A DNA stretch of 64,000 nt from Rhizobium johnstonii 3841 (GTDB lineage: Bacteria > Pseudomonadota > Alphaproteobacteria > Rhizobiales > Rhizobiaceae). Position numbers and translations under genes: made by a program. Every line of letters begins with the position of its first letter. The first letter of the stretch is position 1. This document shows, in pieces, positions 35,305 to 45,109 of the stretch. Under the pieces are notes generated by a model. It searched no databases and was not told the DNA's origin. It saw only the letters and a list, made by a program, of their open reading frames with translations. The stretch covers positions 1 to 64,000 of the forward strand of contig NC_008378.1 in assembly GCF_000009265.1 (NCBI RefSeq), in the 5' to 3' direction.

Positions 35305-35330
35305 GACCGGCGGCTGTCAGGCCGCCGGTC
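35305..35330 (+). other. Intercistronic stem-loop between thuE and thuF
   Basis: GACCGGCGGC and GCCGCCGGTC form a perfect 10-bp GC-rich stem with a 6-base loop, 7 bases after the thuE stop and 36 bases before thuF. No T run follows. This repeats the arrangement seen after ugpB and after the binding-protein gene at 18748. Confidence 0.8.
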
Positions 35331-35366
35331 CGGTCTTCGGACGCGCTAACGAGGGATAGACGTTTC

Positions 35367-36353
35367 ATGAGCGAAATCGTAGTTCCACAAGCAGTCAAGC
35401 CCAGGGTTTCCCATTTCAGAGCCACCACGGAGTTGCGGTCCGAGCGCATTCGATCGGCATGGATGTTTCTGGCGCCGACGCTGTTGATCTTGGCAATCGT
35501 CGCTGGCTGGCCGCTATTCAGAACGATCTATTTCAGTTTTACGAATGCGTCGCTGAACGACCTTGGCAATGCGCAGTTCGTCGGCTTTGACAATTATTTG
35601 TCGTGGGTGACGCTGAAGAGCGGAAGGACCGTCTATCGCGGGCTGCTTGCCGATCCGGTCTGGTGGAATGCCGTCTGGAATACTGCCAAGTTTACCGTCC
35701 TTTCGGTGGTAATCGAGACCGTACTAGGGCTGATCGTCGCCTTGGTGCTGAACGCACGGTTCGTCGGGCGTGGGATCGTAAGGGCCGCAATCCTCATTCC
35801 TTGGGCGATCCCAACAATCGTCTCAGCAAAGATGTGGGCCTGGATGCTCAATGATCAGTTCGGCATTCTGAACGATATTCTGCTCGGTTTCGGTCTTATC
35901 AGCGAGAAGATTGCCTGGACCGCCAATCTGGAAACGGCGATGATCGCAGTGCTGATCGTCGATGTCTGGAAGACGACGCCCTTCATGGCGCTTCTGATTC
36001 TTGCGGGACTACAGATGGTTCCGGGAGACATCTATGAGGCTGCCAAGATCGACGGCGTCAATCCGGTCAAGGTTTTCTGGCGTCTGACGCTGCCGCTGAT
36101 CCGACCGGCTATCATGGTTGCCGTGATCTTCCGGATGCTGGATGCAATGCGCATCTTCGACCTGATCTATGTTCTGACACCCAACAATGCGCAGACGAAG
36201 ACCATGTCGGTCATGGCGCGCGAGAACCTGTTCGACTTCGACAAGTTCGCCTACGGCGCCACCGCGTCAACGGTACTTTTCCTCATCATTGCCTCCGTAA
36301 CCGTCCTTTATATCTGGCTCGGTCGCGTCAAGCTCGGCGGGGAGGAACGTTGA
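35367..36353 (+). CDS. thuF: Trehalose/maltitol-type ABC transporter permease ThuF
   Basis: MalF-type permease, 328 residues, with a cytoplasmic N-terminal tail, six membrane segments (first about 32-54) and EAA loop YEAAKIDG at 223-230. GAGGGATAGA precedes the ATG. Stop and thuG start overlap by one base. Confidence 0.92.
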   Translation: MSEIVVPQAVKPRVSHFRATTELRSERIRSAWMFLAPTLLILAIVAGWPLFRTIYFSFTNASLNDLGNAQFVGFDNYLSWVTLKSGRTVYRGLLADPVWWNAVWNTAKFTVLSVVIETVLGLIVALVLNARFVGRGIVRAAILIPWAIPTIVSAKMWAWMLNDQFGILNDILLGFGLISEKIAWTANLETAMIAVLIVDVWKTTPFMALLILAGLQMVPGDIYEAAKIDGVNPVKVFWRLTLPLIRPAIMVAVIFRMLDAMRIFDLIYVLTPNNAQTKTMSVMARENLFDFDKFAYGATASTVLFLIIASVTVLYIWLGRVKLGGEER

Positions 36354-37183
36354 TGCTGCTTTCGATCGCCAAAAATACGCTCTTCTACCTGCTCGTCACA
36401 ATCATCGTCATCATTGCGGTATTTCCGTTCTACTATGCAATCCTCACGAGCCTGAAGACCGGCACGGCCCTTTTCAAAGTCGATTATTGGCCGACCTCGA
36501 TCTCCTTCGGCAACTATACTTCCGTGATGGGCCAGGGCGGTTTCGTCCGCAGTCTGGGGAATTCTGCGATGATCGCCTGCGTCGTGGTTTCAGCATCGTT
36601 GCTACTTTCGATCACCGCTTCCTTCGCTTTGGCCCGGGTGCACTTCCGCGGGCGGGCACTGTTGATGTTGACCATCCTCTCGGTGTCGATGTTTCCGCAG
36701 ATTGCCGTTCTTGCGGGCCTCTTCGAACTCATCCGCTGGATCGGCATCTTCAACACGCCCTTCGCGCTGATCTTTTCCTACATGATCTTCACGCTCCCCT
36801 TCACCGTCTGGGTGCTGACGACCTTCATGCGGGAATTGCCGATCGAGATCGAGGAGGCGGCGATCGTCGACGGCGCCTCACCATGGGTCATCATCACCCA
36901 GGTGTTCATGCCGTTGATGTGGCCGGCGCTGGTGACGACCGGACTGCTCGCCTTCATCACCGCCTGGAACGAGTTTCTTTTCGCGCTGACGTTCACATCG
37001 TCGGATACGCAGCGAACCGTCCCGGTGGCGATCGCCCTGCTTTCGGGCAACAGCGCATTCGAGATCCCCTGGGGCAACATCATGGCGGCTTCAGTGATCG
37101 TCACCGTGCCGGTTGTCGTGCTTGTTTTGATATTCCAGCGCCGGATCATTTCGGGGCTGACCGCCGGCGGCGTCAAGGGTTGA
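36353..37183 (+). CDS. thuG: Trehalose/maltitol-type ABC transporter permease ThuG
   Basis: MalG-type permease, 276 residues, EAA loop EEAAIVDGA at 167-175. ATG 36353 overlaps the thuF stop (TGATG); GGGGAGGAA lies upstream. A TTG one codon earlier is possible but less likely. Followed 11 bases later by thuK. Confidence 0.92.
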   Translation: MLLSIAKNTLFYLLVTIIVIIAVFPFYYAILTSLKTGTALFKVDYWPTSISFGNYTSVMGQGGFVRSLGNSAMIACVVVSASLLLSITASFALARVHFRGRALLMLTILSVSMFPQIAVLAGLFELIRWIGIFNTPFALIFSYMIFTLPFTVWVLTTFMRELPIEIEEAAIVDGASPWVIITQVFMPLMWPALVTTGLLAFITAWNEFLFALTFTSSDTQRTVPVAIALLSGNSAFEIPWGNIMAASVIVTVPVVVLVLIFQRRIISGLTAGGVKG

Positions 37184-37194
37184 GGGAGTAGGAC

Positions 37195-38220
37195 ATGGCA
37201 GAAATCCGACTGGAGAATATCCGCAAGAGCTTCGGCGCTTTCGAGGTGATCAAAGGCGTGACGATGGACATCCGCCGGGGCGAGTTCATGGTGTTCGTGG
37301 GGCCGTCGGGATGCGGCAAGTCCACGCTGCTGCGGCTTATCTCCGGGCTCGAGGACATCACGTCGGGAACCCTCTCCTTCGACAACAAGACGGTGAACCA
37401 GCACGCGCCGTCGAAGAGAGGGATCGCCATGGTGTTCCAGTCCTACGCGCTCTATCCGCATATGACGGTCTTCGACAACATGGCTTTCGGCATGAAACTG
37501 TCCGGGAGCACCAGAGACGAATGCCGCCAGCGTGTTGAACAGGCCGCCGGCATGCTGCAGCTCTCACCCTACTTGGACCGCTTGCCGCGACAGCTTTCCG
37601 GCGGGCAGCGTCAGCGCGTCGCAATCGGCCGGGCGATCGTACGCGATCCCAAGGTCTTTCTCTTCGACGAGCCGCTGTCCAACCTCGATGCGGCGCTTCG
37701 CGTCGCGACGAGGCTGGAAATCGCGAAGCTTCATCGCAGCATGCACAACACGACGATGATCTATGTGACCCATGACCAGGTCGAGGCCATGACACTCGCC
37801 GATCGGATCTGCGTGTTAAGGGACGGCGTCGTCGAGCAGATCGGCACGCCGCTGGAACTCTACGAAAGCCCCAATTCGGTCTTCGTTGCCGGCTTCATCG
37901 GTTCGCCGAAAATGAATTTCCTCTCGGGCGGGCTGGCGCAACCCTATGATAGCCATACGATTGGCGTGCGCGCAGAGCATGTTCGCATCACGCCCGAGTC
38001 GCCCGTTTGGAGCGGCACGGTCATCCATTCAGAAATCCTCGGCGCCGATAGCTTCGTCTATCTGGATATCGGGGCGGATGAGCCGTTCGTCGTGCGGGAA
38101 GCCGGTGTCTCCAGCCACGCGCCCGGCCAAACACTTGGCCTTGTGCCACTTGCCAGCCACGTTCACCGTTTCGACCGGTCGGGCCGGGCGCTTGAGCGAG
38201 CATCCATGCGGGCTGCCTGA
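37195..38220 (+). CDS. thuK: Trehalose/maltitol-type ABC transporter ATP-binding protein ThuK
   Basis: MalK-type ATPase of 341 residues. Walker [10 protein letters not shown] at 36-44, signature LSGGQ at 134-138, Walker B FLFDEP at 155-160; the C-terminal regulatory domain is slightly short. GAGGGAGTAGGAC precedes the ATG. It powers ThuFG. Confidence 0.93.
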   Translation: MAEIRLENIRKSFGAFEVIKGVTMDIRRGEFMVFVGPSGCGKSTLLRLISGLEDITSGTLSFDNKTVNQHAPSKRGIAMVFQSYALYPHMTVFDNMAFGMKLSGSTRDECRQRVEQAAGMLQLSPYLDRLPRQLSGGQRQRVAIGRAIVRDPKVFLFDEPLSNLDAALRVATRLEIAKLHRSMHNTTMIYVTHDQVEAMTLADRICVLRDGVVEQIGTPLELYESPNSVFVAGFIGSPKMNFLSGGLAQPYDSHTIGVRAEHVRITPESPVWSGTVIHSEILGADSFVYLDIGADEPFVVREAGVSSHAPGQTLGLVPLASHVHRFDRSGRALERASMRAA

Positions 38221-38283
38221 TTTTCCCAGGGTCGATGTTCCTCCCAAGGCTCGATCCGTTTTTAACTATAAGGAGAGAACGAC

Positions 38284-39069
38284 GTGACCATTCGCACCGT
38301 GGTGTGGGGTGAAAACATCCACGAGAATACCAATGAGATCGTCCGGGGGATCTATCCCGAGGGCATGCACACTACGATCGCCAATGCGCTGAACACCGAT
38401 CCAAGTATCTCGGCGACGACAGCGACGCTGCAGGAGCCGGAGCACGGCCTCAGCGAAGCCCGTCTTACTGAGACCGACGTCTTGACCTGGTGGGGCCACA
38501 AGGATCACGGCGCGGTCTCCGATGTGGTTGTCGAGCGTGTCGCCAAGCGCGTCTGGGAAGGCATGGGCCTGCTGGTGCTGCATTCCGGCCATTTCTCCAA
38601 GATCTTCAAGCGGCTGATGGGTACGCCCTGCGCGCTGAAGTGGCGCGAGGCGGGCGAGCGCGAGCGTCTGTGGACGATCAACCAGCGCCATCCGATCGCC
38701 GCCGGCATCGGCGAGCATTTCGAGCTTGAGAACGAGGAAATGTACGGCGAGCAGTTCTCGGTGCCGGAACCGCTCGAAACGGTGTTCATCTCCTGGTTCC
38801 AGGGCGGGGAAGTGTTCCGCTCGGGCCTGACCTGGCGCCGTGGCGCCGGCAACATCTTCTATTTTCGCCCAGGCCACGAGACCTATCCGACCTATCACGA
38901 CGTCAATGTGCAGAAGGTGCTGATCAACGGCGTGAAGTGGGCCTATAATCCCGAGGGGTCGTTGACTGGTATTACCGATGCTCCAAATGTGCCGGTAGAA
39001 AAAGCACTGGAGCCGATCGTCGAACGCGGCCCGAGACTGCACCAGGCCGGCGAAGCCGGTTACCGCTAA
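38284..39069 (+). CDS. thuA: ThuA, trehalose-utilisation protein
   Basis: ThuA-like protein (class I glutamine-amidotransferase-like fold), 261 residues, required with ThuB for catabolism of trehalose and related disaccharides after uptake in Sinorhizobium. Conserved features include TWWGHKDHG near 71-79, [10 protein letters not shown] near 99-108 and [12 protein letters not shown] near 199-210. Start is GTG with AAGGAGAGAAC immediately upstream. Cytoplasmic; its exact reaction is less certain than its pathway. Confidence 0.92.
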   Translation: MTIRTVVWGENIHENTNEIVRGIYPEGMHTTIANALNTDPSISATTATLQEPEHGLSEARLTETDVLTWWGHKDHGAVSDVVVERVAKRVWEGMGLLVLHSGHFSKIFKRLMGTPCALKWREAGERERLWTINQRHPIAAGIGEHFELENEEMYGEQFSVPEPLETVFISWFQGGEVFRSGLTWRRGAGNIFYFRPGHETYPTYHDVNVQKVLINGVKWAYNPEGSLTGITDAPNVPVEKALEPIVERGPRLHQAGEAGYR

Positions 39070-39231
39070 GGGACTGAAACACCTTCCTTGGGCTTGGACG
39101 CCACGCGTGCGGTCGGCCCGGGAAAACACTGCGCTGACAGTCGTCGCTCTCCATTTGCAGGACCATCTGGCGCTTGTGAAAGTCGACGGTTCTGGCGCTA
39201 ATGATTGCGATAAACGACCATGAGGACAAAA

Positions 39232-40269
39232 ATGCGCTTGATCATTCTCGGAACCGGAGGATGGGCAAACACCCATGCCATGAATTTTTCCGAAATCGCC
39301 GACGTAAAAATTGTTGCTGCTGTCGATACGGACGAGGTCCGGCTGCGGGCCTTCGCGCTCAGGCATGGTATCCCACTTACTTTCACGTCGCTTGATGACG
39401 CCCTTGCCTGGGGAGAGTTTGACGCCGTGACCAATGTCACGCCGGATCGCGCGCATTATTCCACGACAATGAAGATACTCGGCGCCGGCAAGCACGTCCT
39501 CTGCGAGAAGCCGCTGGCGGTTAACTACCGCGAAGCCAAAGAGATGGCCGACGCTGCCGCTGCGTCCGGCAAGGTCACGATGGTAAACCTTACCTATCGT
39601 AATGTAGCGCCGCTGCAAGCAGCGCGTAAGATGGTGCTGGACGGACGCCTCGGCGCGATCCGCCACTTCGAAGCGTCCTATCTCCAGAGCTGGCTGGTCT
39701 CAAAGGCGTGGGGAGACTGGACCAAGGAATCGCAATGGCTTTGGCGGCTGTCGACAAAGCACGGCTCCAATGGCGTGCTGGGCGATGTCGGTATCCATAT
39801 TCTCGACTTCGCGGTTTTTGCCGCCGGAAGCGACGTCAAGGCGGCCGCATCGCATCTTAAGGTGTTCGACAAGAGCCCCGGAAATCGGATCGGCGAGTAT
39901 GATCTCGACGCTAACGACAGTTTCCTGATGATGGCTGAACTCGAAAACGGTGCCGCTGGCGTCATCCACGCAACGCGCTGGGCGACTGGCCATCTCAACG
40001 AATTACGCCTGCGCCTGCATGGAGACAAGGGCGCGCTGGAGGTGGTGCATACGCCTGAAGGTTCGACACTCAGGGCCTGCGAAGGTCCCGATGCCGACAA
40101 GGCAATCTGGCGTAAGATCGAGGTCGAACCGGTAATCACCAATTTCCAGCGTTTTGCAAATGCCGTGCAAAAGGGGCAGCCGGATGAACCTGGTTTCGGC
40201 CACGCAGCCAAGCTGCAATTCGTTCTCGACCACGCAGTGAAGACGGCCGGCGCTCTGACCGAACTTTAA
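39232..40269 (+). CDS. thuB: ThuB, disaccharide 3-dehydrogenase of the Gfo/Idh/MocA family
   Basis: Oxidoreductase of about 345 residues with Rossmann motif ILGTGGWANTHA at the start, CEKPLAV near 93-99 and DVGIHILDF in the middle. ThuB forms 3-keto disaccharides from trehalose, maltitol and similar sugars. ATG 39232 is preferred because GAGGACA sits 5-11 bases upstream; ATG 39220 would add four residues. The last gene of the thu operon, 162 bases after thuA. Confidence 0.92.
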   Translation: MRLIILGTGGWANTHAMNFSEIADVKIVAAVDTDEVRLRAFALRHGIPLTFTSLDDALAWGEFDAVTNVTPDRAHYSTTMKILGAGKHVLCEKPLAVNYREAKEMADAAAASGKVTMVNLTYRNVAPLQAARKMVLDGRLGAIRHFEASYLQSWLVSKAWGDWTKESQWLWRLSTKHGSNGVLGDVGIHILDFAVFAAGSDVKAAASHLKVFDKSPGNRIGEYDLDANDSFLMMAELENGAAGVIHATRWATGHLNELRLRLHGDKGALEVVHTPEGSTLRACEGPDADKAIWRKIEVEPVITNFQRFANAVQKGQPDEPGFGHAAKLQFVLDHAVKTAGALTEL

Positions 40270-40414
40270 GCGAAGGCGCTCCAGTTCGGTGCCACCTTTG
40301 CAGGTTGCTCGTCGTTTCAAGGCGAGGGCACCGGTTATGCGGCCTCCTTGGAACCGGCGCTGACAGCCTCGTACAAATTCCTCGACAGGGGAGTTGCAAA
40401 GGGACGTCGGCTTG

Positions 40415-40810
40415 TCAGATGCGCCGGTTCAATTCGTCTTCGCTGATCCCAAAGTGGTCGAGAATGATGCCGACGTTTCGGCGATGAGATTTGAAATAGA
40501 CGTCGAAGATATCGCCGAGCAGGGGAACGGTTCCGCCGGCGGCGTCGATGCCGAGATTGACGGCCATGCGTGCGAGCTTGTGGGTGGGAATGCCGAGGCG
40601 TCTTGCCTCATCGATGATGAAAAGACCGATGAGGGATGCGGCAATGTCGCCGACGGCCGGGATAAGGCCGAGAATCGAATCCGCACCGATCCGCACGCCG
40701 ATGACAGGCAATCTGACCGCGGTATCCATCAGGCGCGCTATGCCGACGGCGCGCCGAATTCTTCCAAGTTCGATGGACGTCAGGTGTTTCGTGCTGGCGG
40801 AGGCTGGCAT
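40415..40810 (-). CDS. DUF4112-family small membrane protein
   Basis: Protein of 131 residues with the DUF4112 pattern: ARLMDTAVRLPVIGVRIGAD, then GLIPAVGDIAASLIGLFII and a second glycine-rich hydrophobic stretch GGTVPLLGDIFDVYFK. Two likely membrane-associated segments. The function of the family is unknown. It stands alone between the thu operon and the ectoine-linked genes. Confidence 0.8.
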   Translation of the reverse strand: MPASASTKHLTSIELGRIRRAVGIARLMDTAVRLPVIGVRIGADSILGLIPAVGDIAASLIGLFIIDEARRLGIPTHKLARMAVNLGIDAAGGTVPLLGDIFDVYFKSHRRNVGIILDHFGISEDELNRRI

Positions 40811-40980
40811 CAGCGACCTTTTGGCGCGAACGACCGTTCCGCCTCCTCGAGTGAGGGCTCGGGAAGGATGTCATCGCATTGCTGCGAAATATTCCGACGC
40901 AGCGAAAGCCCGGTGCCATCATGATGTTCCATGGCCGTGAAACGCTGCAAACCCGATAAGGTTGCCCGCGAAAGCAAGGA

Positions 40981-42054
40981 TCATGTCTCGTCGGGAACGA
41001 CGACCAATTTGCCCACGAAGTTCTTCGCCATGAAATCGGTCTGCGCGCGGTGGAATTCCGACAGCGGATAGACGCCGCCGACGAGAGGCCGGATTTTCCG
41101 GCTTTCGATATAGCCGACGATCCGGCGGAAGTCGGCGCGGCTTCCCTGGCTCGATCCGTGCAGTTCCAACTGCTTCAGGTACATGGTCCGCAAATCGAGC
41201 TGAACGACCGGGCCGGCGATGGCGCCGGCTGTCGTGTAGCGGCCTTCGGGGCGCAGGATCTTCAGGAGATCGTTGAACAGCGGTCCGCCGACGAGATCGG
41301 CGACGACATCGATCGGCTGGCCACGGCTGGCGGAATGGGCGGCTTCGACGAGATCGCCCTTGCCGCGGGTCACGACTGCTTCGGCGCCGATATCGAACAT
41401 CGCCGCCTCCTTGCCGGGGCCGGCGACCGCGATCGGGATGGCGCTGCGGGCACGTGCGAGCTGGATGATCGCCGAGCCGACGCCACCCGAGGCGCCGGTC
41501 ACCAGGACGCGTTCACCGGCGACAAGCCTTGCCCGTTCCAGCATACGCTCGCCGGTCAGATAGGCGCAGCAGAAGGTGGCGAGTTCGACGTCGGTCAGAT
41601 CGGTTGCGACGACATGGGCGTTCTCGGCCGGCAGTGCCATGTATTCGGCATAACCGCCGTCGCGGCCATGGCCCATGTAATCGATGTCGGCGAGGCTGTC
41701 GTCGTCCCGGTTGTAGATTGAGAAGTCGACCATGACGCGCTCGCCGATGCGCGCCGGATTAACGCCGGCGCCGACGCCGACAATATGGCCGACCGTATCG
41801 GTGCCCTGGATGCGTGGGAATGTCAGTGTATTGCCTTGCCTGCGCCATGTGGAGACGGCAGACGGATCGTCCTCGGTGCCGTAGGCGCCTTGGCGGACCC
41901 AGACGTCGGTATTGTTCATGCCGCAGGCCGTGACGCGGATCAGCACCTCGCCGTCCGCAGGTCTCGGGACGGGCACCTCCCTGTCATAGACGAGCTTGTC
42001 CAACCCGCCATGGCCGGTGAGCAATACCGCCGCCATCTTTTCCGGGATCGTCAT
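40981..42054 (-). CDS. Quinone-oxidoreductase-like medium-chain dehydrogenase
   Basis: MDR-superfamily oxidoreductase of 357 residues: GroES-like N-domain and Rossmann domain with GASGGVGSA. The catalytic and structural zinc cysteine patterns of alcohol dehydrogenase are not complete, so it fits the zinc-free quinone oxidoreductase/enoyl-reductase branch. It follows the aminotransferase gene by 14 bases on the same strand, so it is co-transcribed with the minus-strand ectoine-linked genes; a role in reducing an aldehyde or enone by-product is inference. Confidence 0.85.
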   Translation of the reverse strand: MTIPEKMAAVLLTGHGGLDKLVYDREVPVPRPADGEVLIRVTACGMNNTDVWVRQGAYGTEDDPSAVSTWRRQGNTLTFPRIQGTDTVGHIVGVGAGVNPARIGERVMVDFSIYNRDDDSLADIDYMGHGRDGGYAEYMALPAENAHVVATDLTDVELATFCCAYLTGERMLERARLVAGERVLVTGASGGVGSAIIQLARARSAIPIAVAGPGKEAAMFDIGAEAVVTRGKGDLVEAAHSASRGQPIDVVADLVGGPLFNDLLKILRPEGRYTTAGAIAGPVVQLDLRTMYLKQLELHGSSQGSRADFRRIVGYIESRKIRPLVGGVYPLSEFHRAQTDFMAKNFVGKLVVVPDET

Positions 42055-42068
42055 GTTGAGCTTCTTCC

Positions 42069-43448
42069 TCAGATGTTCTTGAAGACGGTTTCGATCGCAT
42101 CCGCCGCGGCCTTGACCACGATGTCGGCCTCCTCGCGTGTCAGGCAGAGCGGCGGGGCGAAGCCGAGGATATCGCCCTGCGGCATGGCGCGGCCGATGAC
42201 ACCGCGTTCGAGAAGGGCGGAAGCAACCTGCGGGCCGATCTTGCGGCCGGCGTCGAAGAACGTGCGGTCGTCCTTGTCGTCGACGAATTCGACGGCCGCC
42301 ATCAGCCCGTCGCCGCGGACTTCGCCGACGTTCCGGTGGCCGCTGACGGCTTTCTCCAGTTCCGAGCGGAAATAGGCGCCGGTCGTGCCGGCATTCTCGA
42401 CAATCCCGAGTTCATCGATCAGTTCGAGATTGGCAATGCCTGCGGCAGCACAGATCGGATGGGCGGAATAGGTCCAGCCGTGACCGATCGCGCCCAGCTG
42501 ATCGGAACCCTGCACCAGGACTTGCCAAATCTTGTTCGAAACGATTGTGCCGGAAAGGGGAGCGTAGGCCGAGGTCAGGCCCTTGGCGATGGTGATCACG
42601 TCCGGCTTCATATCGTAGTGATCCGAGCCGAACATCGTGCCGAGACGGCCGAAGCCGGTGACGACTTCATCGGCGACGAGCAGGATGTCATATTTGTCGA
42701 GCACGGTCTGGATCTTCTGCCAGTAGCTTTTCGGCGGCGGCACGATGCCGCCGGTGCCGAGAATGGGTTCGCCGATGAAGGCGGCGATCGTTTCCGGGCC
42801 TTCGGCGATGATCATCTCCTCGAGCTTGTCGGCGCAATATTGCGAGAACTGCTCCTCGCTCATCGACCGGTCGGGGCGGCGGAAATAATAGGGTGCTTCG
42901 GTGTGCAGCACGGGTGCGCGCGGCAGGTCGAAAGCGTTGTGAAAGAGCGCAAGGCCGGTGAGGCTGCCGGTCATGACGCCGGAGCCGTGATAACCGCGCC
43001 AGCGCGAGATGATCTTTTTCTTTTCCGGACGGCCGAGGATGTTGTTGTAGTACCAGATGAGCTTAATGTTGGTCTCGTTGGCATCCGAGCCGGAGAGACC
43101 GAAATAGACGCGACTCATGCCAGTGGGGGCGCGGTCGATAATCATCTTCGACAGCGTAATCGAAGCTTCCGTGCCGTGGCCGACATAGGCATGGTAATAG
43201 GCAAGGTTCTTTGCCTGCTCGGCGATCGCGTCGGCTATCTTCTGGCGGCCGTAGCCGACATTGACGCAGTAAAGACCGGCAAAGGCGTCGAGGCTTTTGC
43301 GGCCTGTCGTGTCGGTGATGTAGACGCCTTCGCCGCCGGCGACGACACGGGTCGGCGTCTCGCCGCGGGCATGCCCGCCCATATGGGTCGAGGGGTGGAA
43401 GAAGTGATCGCGGTCCCAGGCGGCGAGTTCGTTGCTTCTGTCGAGCAT
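42069..43448 (-). CDS. Class III pyridoxal-phosphate aminotransferase
   Basis: Omega-aminotransferase of 459 residues with cofactor-site D260 (LLVADEVVTGFGR) and Schiff-base lysine K289 (TIAKGLTSAYAPLSG). ATG 43448 has AAAGAGG upstream. Aminotransferases at this place in ectoine clusters (DoeD-type) convert L-2,4-diaminobutyrate to aspartate semialdehyde; the sequence also resembles pyruvate-dependent omega-transaminases, so the substrate is not certain. Next to an aldehyde dehydrogenase and an AsnC regulator. Confidence 0.88.
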   Translation of the reverse strand: MLDRSNELAAWDRDHFFHPSTHMGGHARGETPTRVVAGGEGVYITDTTGRKSLDAFAGLYCVNVGYGRQKIADAIAEQAKNLAYYHAYVGHGTEASITLSKMIIDRAPTGMSRVYFGLSGSDANETNIKLIWYYNNILGRPEKKKIISRWRGYHGSGVMTGSLTGLALFHNAFDLPRAPVLHTEAPYYFRRPDRSMSEEQFSQYCADKLEEMIIAEGPETIAAFIGEPILGTGGIVPPPKSYWQKIQTVLDKYDILLVADEVVTGFGRLGTMFGSDHYDMKPDVITIAKGLTSAYAPLSGTIVSNKIWQVLVQGSDQLGAIGHGWTYSAHPICAAAGIANLELIDELGIVENAGTTGAYFRSELEKAVSGHRNVGEVRGDGLMAAVEFVDDKDDRTFFDAGRKIGPQVASALLERGVIGRAMPQGDILGFAPPLCLTREEADIVVKAAADAIETVFKNI

Positions 43449-43492
43449 GTCGTAGCCTCTTTCTTGAAAATAGGGTCTCACTTGAAATGGGG

Positions 43493-44989
43493 TCAGGCGG
43501 CCGTATCGATGCAGAGATATTTGAGCTCGGTGAAGGCCTCGAGCCCATGGCGTGAACCTTCGCGGCCGAGACCCGACTGCTTCCAGCCGCCGAAGGGAAT
43601 GGGAGCGCCGGTGATCTTCACCCGGTTGACCGCCACCATGCCGTATTCCAGTGCGCGGCCGAGGCGCATCTGGCGGGCGCCGTTCTCCGTGACGATATAG
43701 GCGACGAGGCCGTATTCGGTATCGTTGGCGCGGGCGATAACCTCGTCTTCCGTGTCGAAGGCGGCAATGGCCGCCACGGGCCCGAAAGTCTCCTCGCGCA
43801 TGATCAGCGCATCCGCCGGCACATCGCTCAGCAGTGTCGGCTCATAGAAAAGCCGGCCGGCCTTGTGACGCCTGCCGCCGGTGACGAGCCGTGCGCCATG
43901 TCCCAGCGCGTCGGCGACCTGTTCCTCGACTTTGGCGACAGCGCGTTCATGCATCAGCGGTCCGATCTCGGCGCCATCCTCCAGCCCTGCACCAACCTTC
44001 AGTTCGGCAATGCGGTCTGCGAAGGCCTTGGTAAAGGCATCGGCGATGCGCCGCTGGACGAAAATGCGATTGGCGGCGAGGCAATCCTGGCCGGAGGTTG
44101 CAAACTTGGCGTTGACGGCGATCTCGACCGCCTTTTCGATATCGGCGTCGTCGAAGATGATCAGCGGGGCGTGGCCGCCGAGTTCCATCACCAGCCGCTT
44201 CAGGGTCGGCGCGCATTCGGCGGCGATCAGCCGTCCGATCCCGGTGGAGCCGGTGAAGCTCATGGCGCGTACGCGGGTGTCCGCACACATCCGTCCGACG
44301 ATCGTTGCAGCATGGCCGGTGACAACGTTGAAGACGCCGGCGGGAACGCCGGCGCGCTCGCCAAGCTCGGCAAGAGCCAGTGCCGAAAGCGGCGTTTCGG
44401 AGGAGGGGTGGGCGACGACCGTGCAGCCGGCGGCCAGGGCCGCGGCAACCTTTCGGGTGAGCATGGCGGAGGGGAAATTCCAGGGCGTGACGATGCCGAC
44501 GACGCCGAGCGCCTCGCGCCTGACGATCATTTCCGCGCCGGGCAGATGGCTGGTGACGCTTTCGGCGTTCAGCCGCTTGCCCTCCTCGGCATACCATTCA
44601 ACGAAGGAGGCGGCGTAATCGATCTCGCCACGCGATTCCGCGATCGGCTTGCCCTGTTCGAGCGTCATGATCAGCGCCAGATCCTCCTTGGCCGCCAGCA
44701 TCAGCTCAAACCATTTGCGCAGGATCGCCGCGCGGCCCTGCGGCAGCATTGCGCGCCAGGCGGCGCAAGCCTCCGACGCAGCATTGATCGCGACTGCCGT
44801 CTCATCGGCGCCAAGGCTTGCAACCCAGGCCAGCGTCGCCGCAGAGGCAGGATCGGTGACCTCGAAACTTTTCCCTGATTGGCCGGCGATCCACCGGCCG
44901 CCGACATAGGCCAGATCGCGCAGGAGATGACGGTCGGCGAGCCGCGACAGCGCGTCATGATAGGCGGGGCGGGCAAAAACGGCGGTCAT
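43493..44989 (-). CDS. NAD(P)-dependent aldehyde dehydrogenase (succinate/aspartate semialdehyde type)
   Basis: Aldehyde dehydrogenase of 498 residues with active-site N171 (PWNF), E269 (ELGGHAP) and C303 (SGQDC). The dinucleotide-binding lysine usually found in V-x-K-P is histidine here (VVAHPSSETP, 191-200). It probably oxidises the semialdehyde made by the aminotransferase, as GabD-like or DoeC-like enzymes do in ectoine catabolism. First gene of the SSADH-aminotransferase-dehydrogenase operon. Confidence 0.9.
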   Translation of the reverse strand: MTAVFARPAYHDALSRLADRHLLRDLAYVGGRWIAGQSGKSFEVTDPASAATLAWVASLGADETAVAINAASEACAAWRAMLPQGRAAILRKWFELMLAAKEDLALIMTLEQGKPIAESRGEIDYAASFVEWYAEEGKRLNAESVTSHLPGAEMIVRREALGVVGIVTPWNFPSAMLTRKVAAALAAGCTVVAHPSSETPLSALALAELGERAGVPAGVFNVVTGHAATIVGRMCADTRVRAMSFTGSTGIGRLIAAECAPTLKRLVMELGGHAPLIIFDDADIEKAVEIAVNAKFATSGQDCLAANRIFVQRRIADAFTKAFADRIAELKVGAGLEDGAEIGPLMHERAVAKVEEQVADALGHGARLVTGGRRHKAGRLFYEPTLLSDVPADALIMREETFGPVAAIAAFDTEDEVIARANDTEYGLVAYIVTENGARQMRLGRALEYGMVAVNRVKITGAPIPFGGWKQSGLGREGSRHGLEAFTELKYLCIDTAA

Positions 44990-45109
44990 GTCCAGTCTCC
45001 TCGTGGCGGTTGACGTCAGTCTTCCACGGGAGCGGGCGAGAGATTGTCTGTTGGCGGATGCGAAAAGAGAGAGATGGTCTAAAGGACGGCGGCCTGGCAG
45101 AGAGATTGT

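Noticed and set aside
38266..39666. A 466-codon minus-strand open frame opposite thuA and thuB
   Set aside because: It is the antisense shadow of two clear genes and shows no family features.
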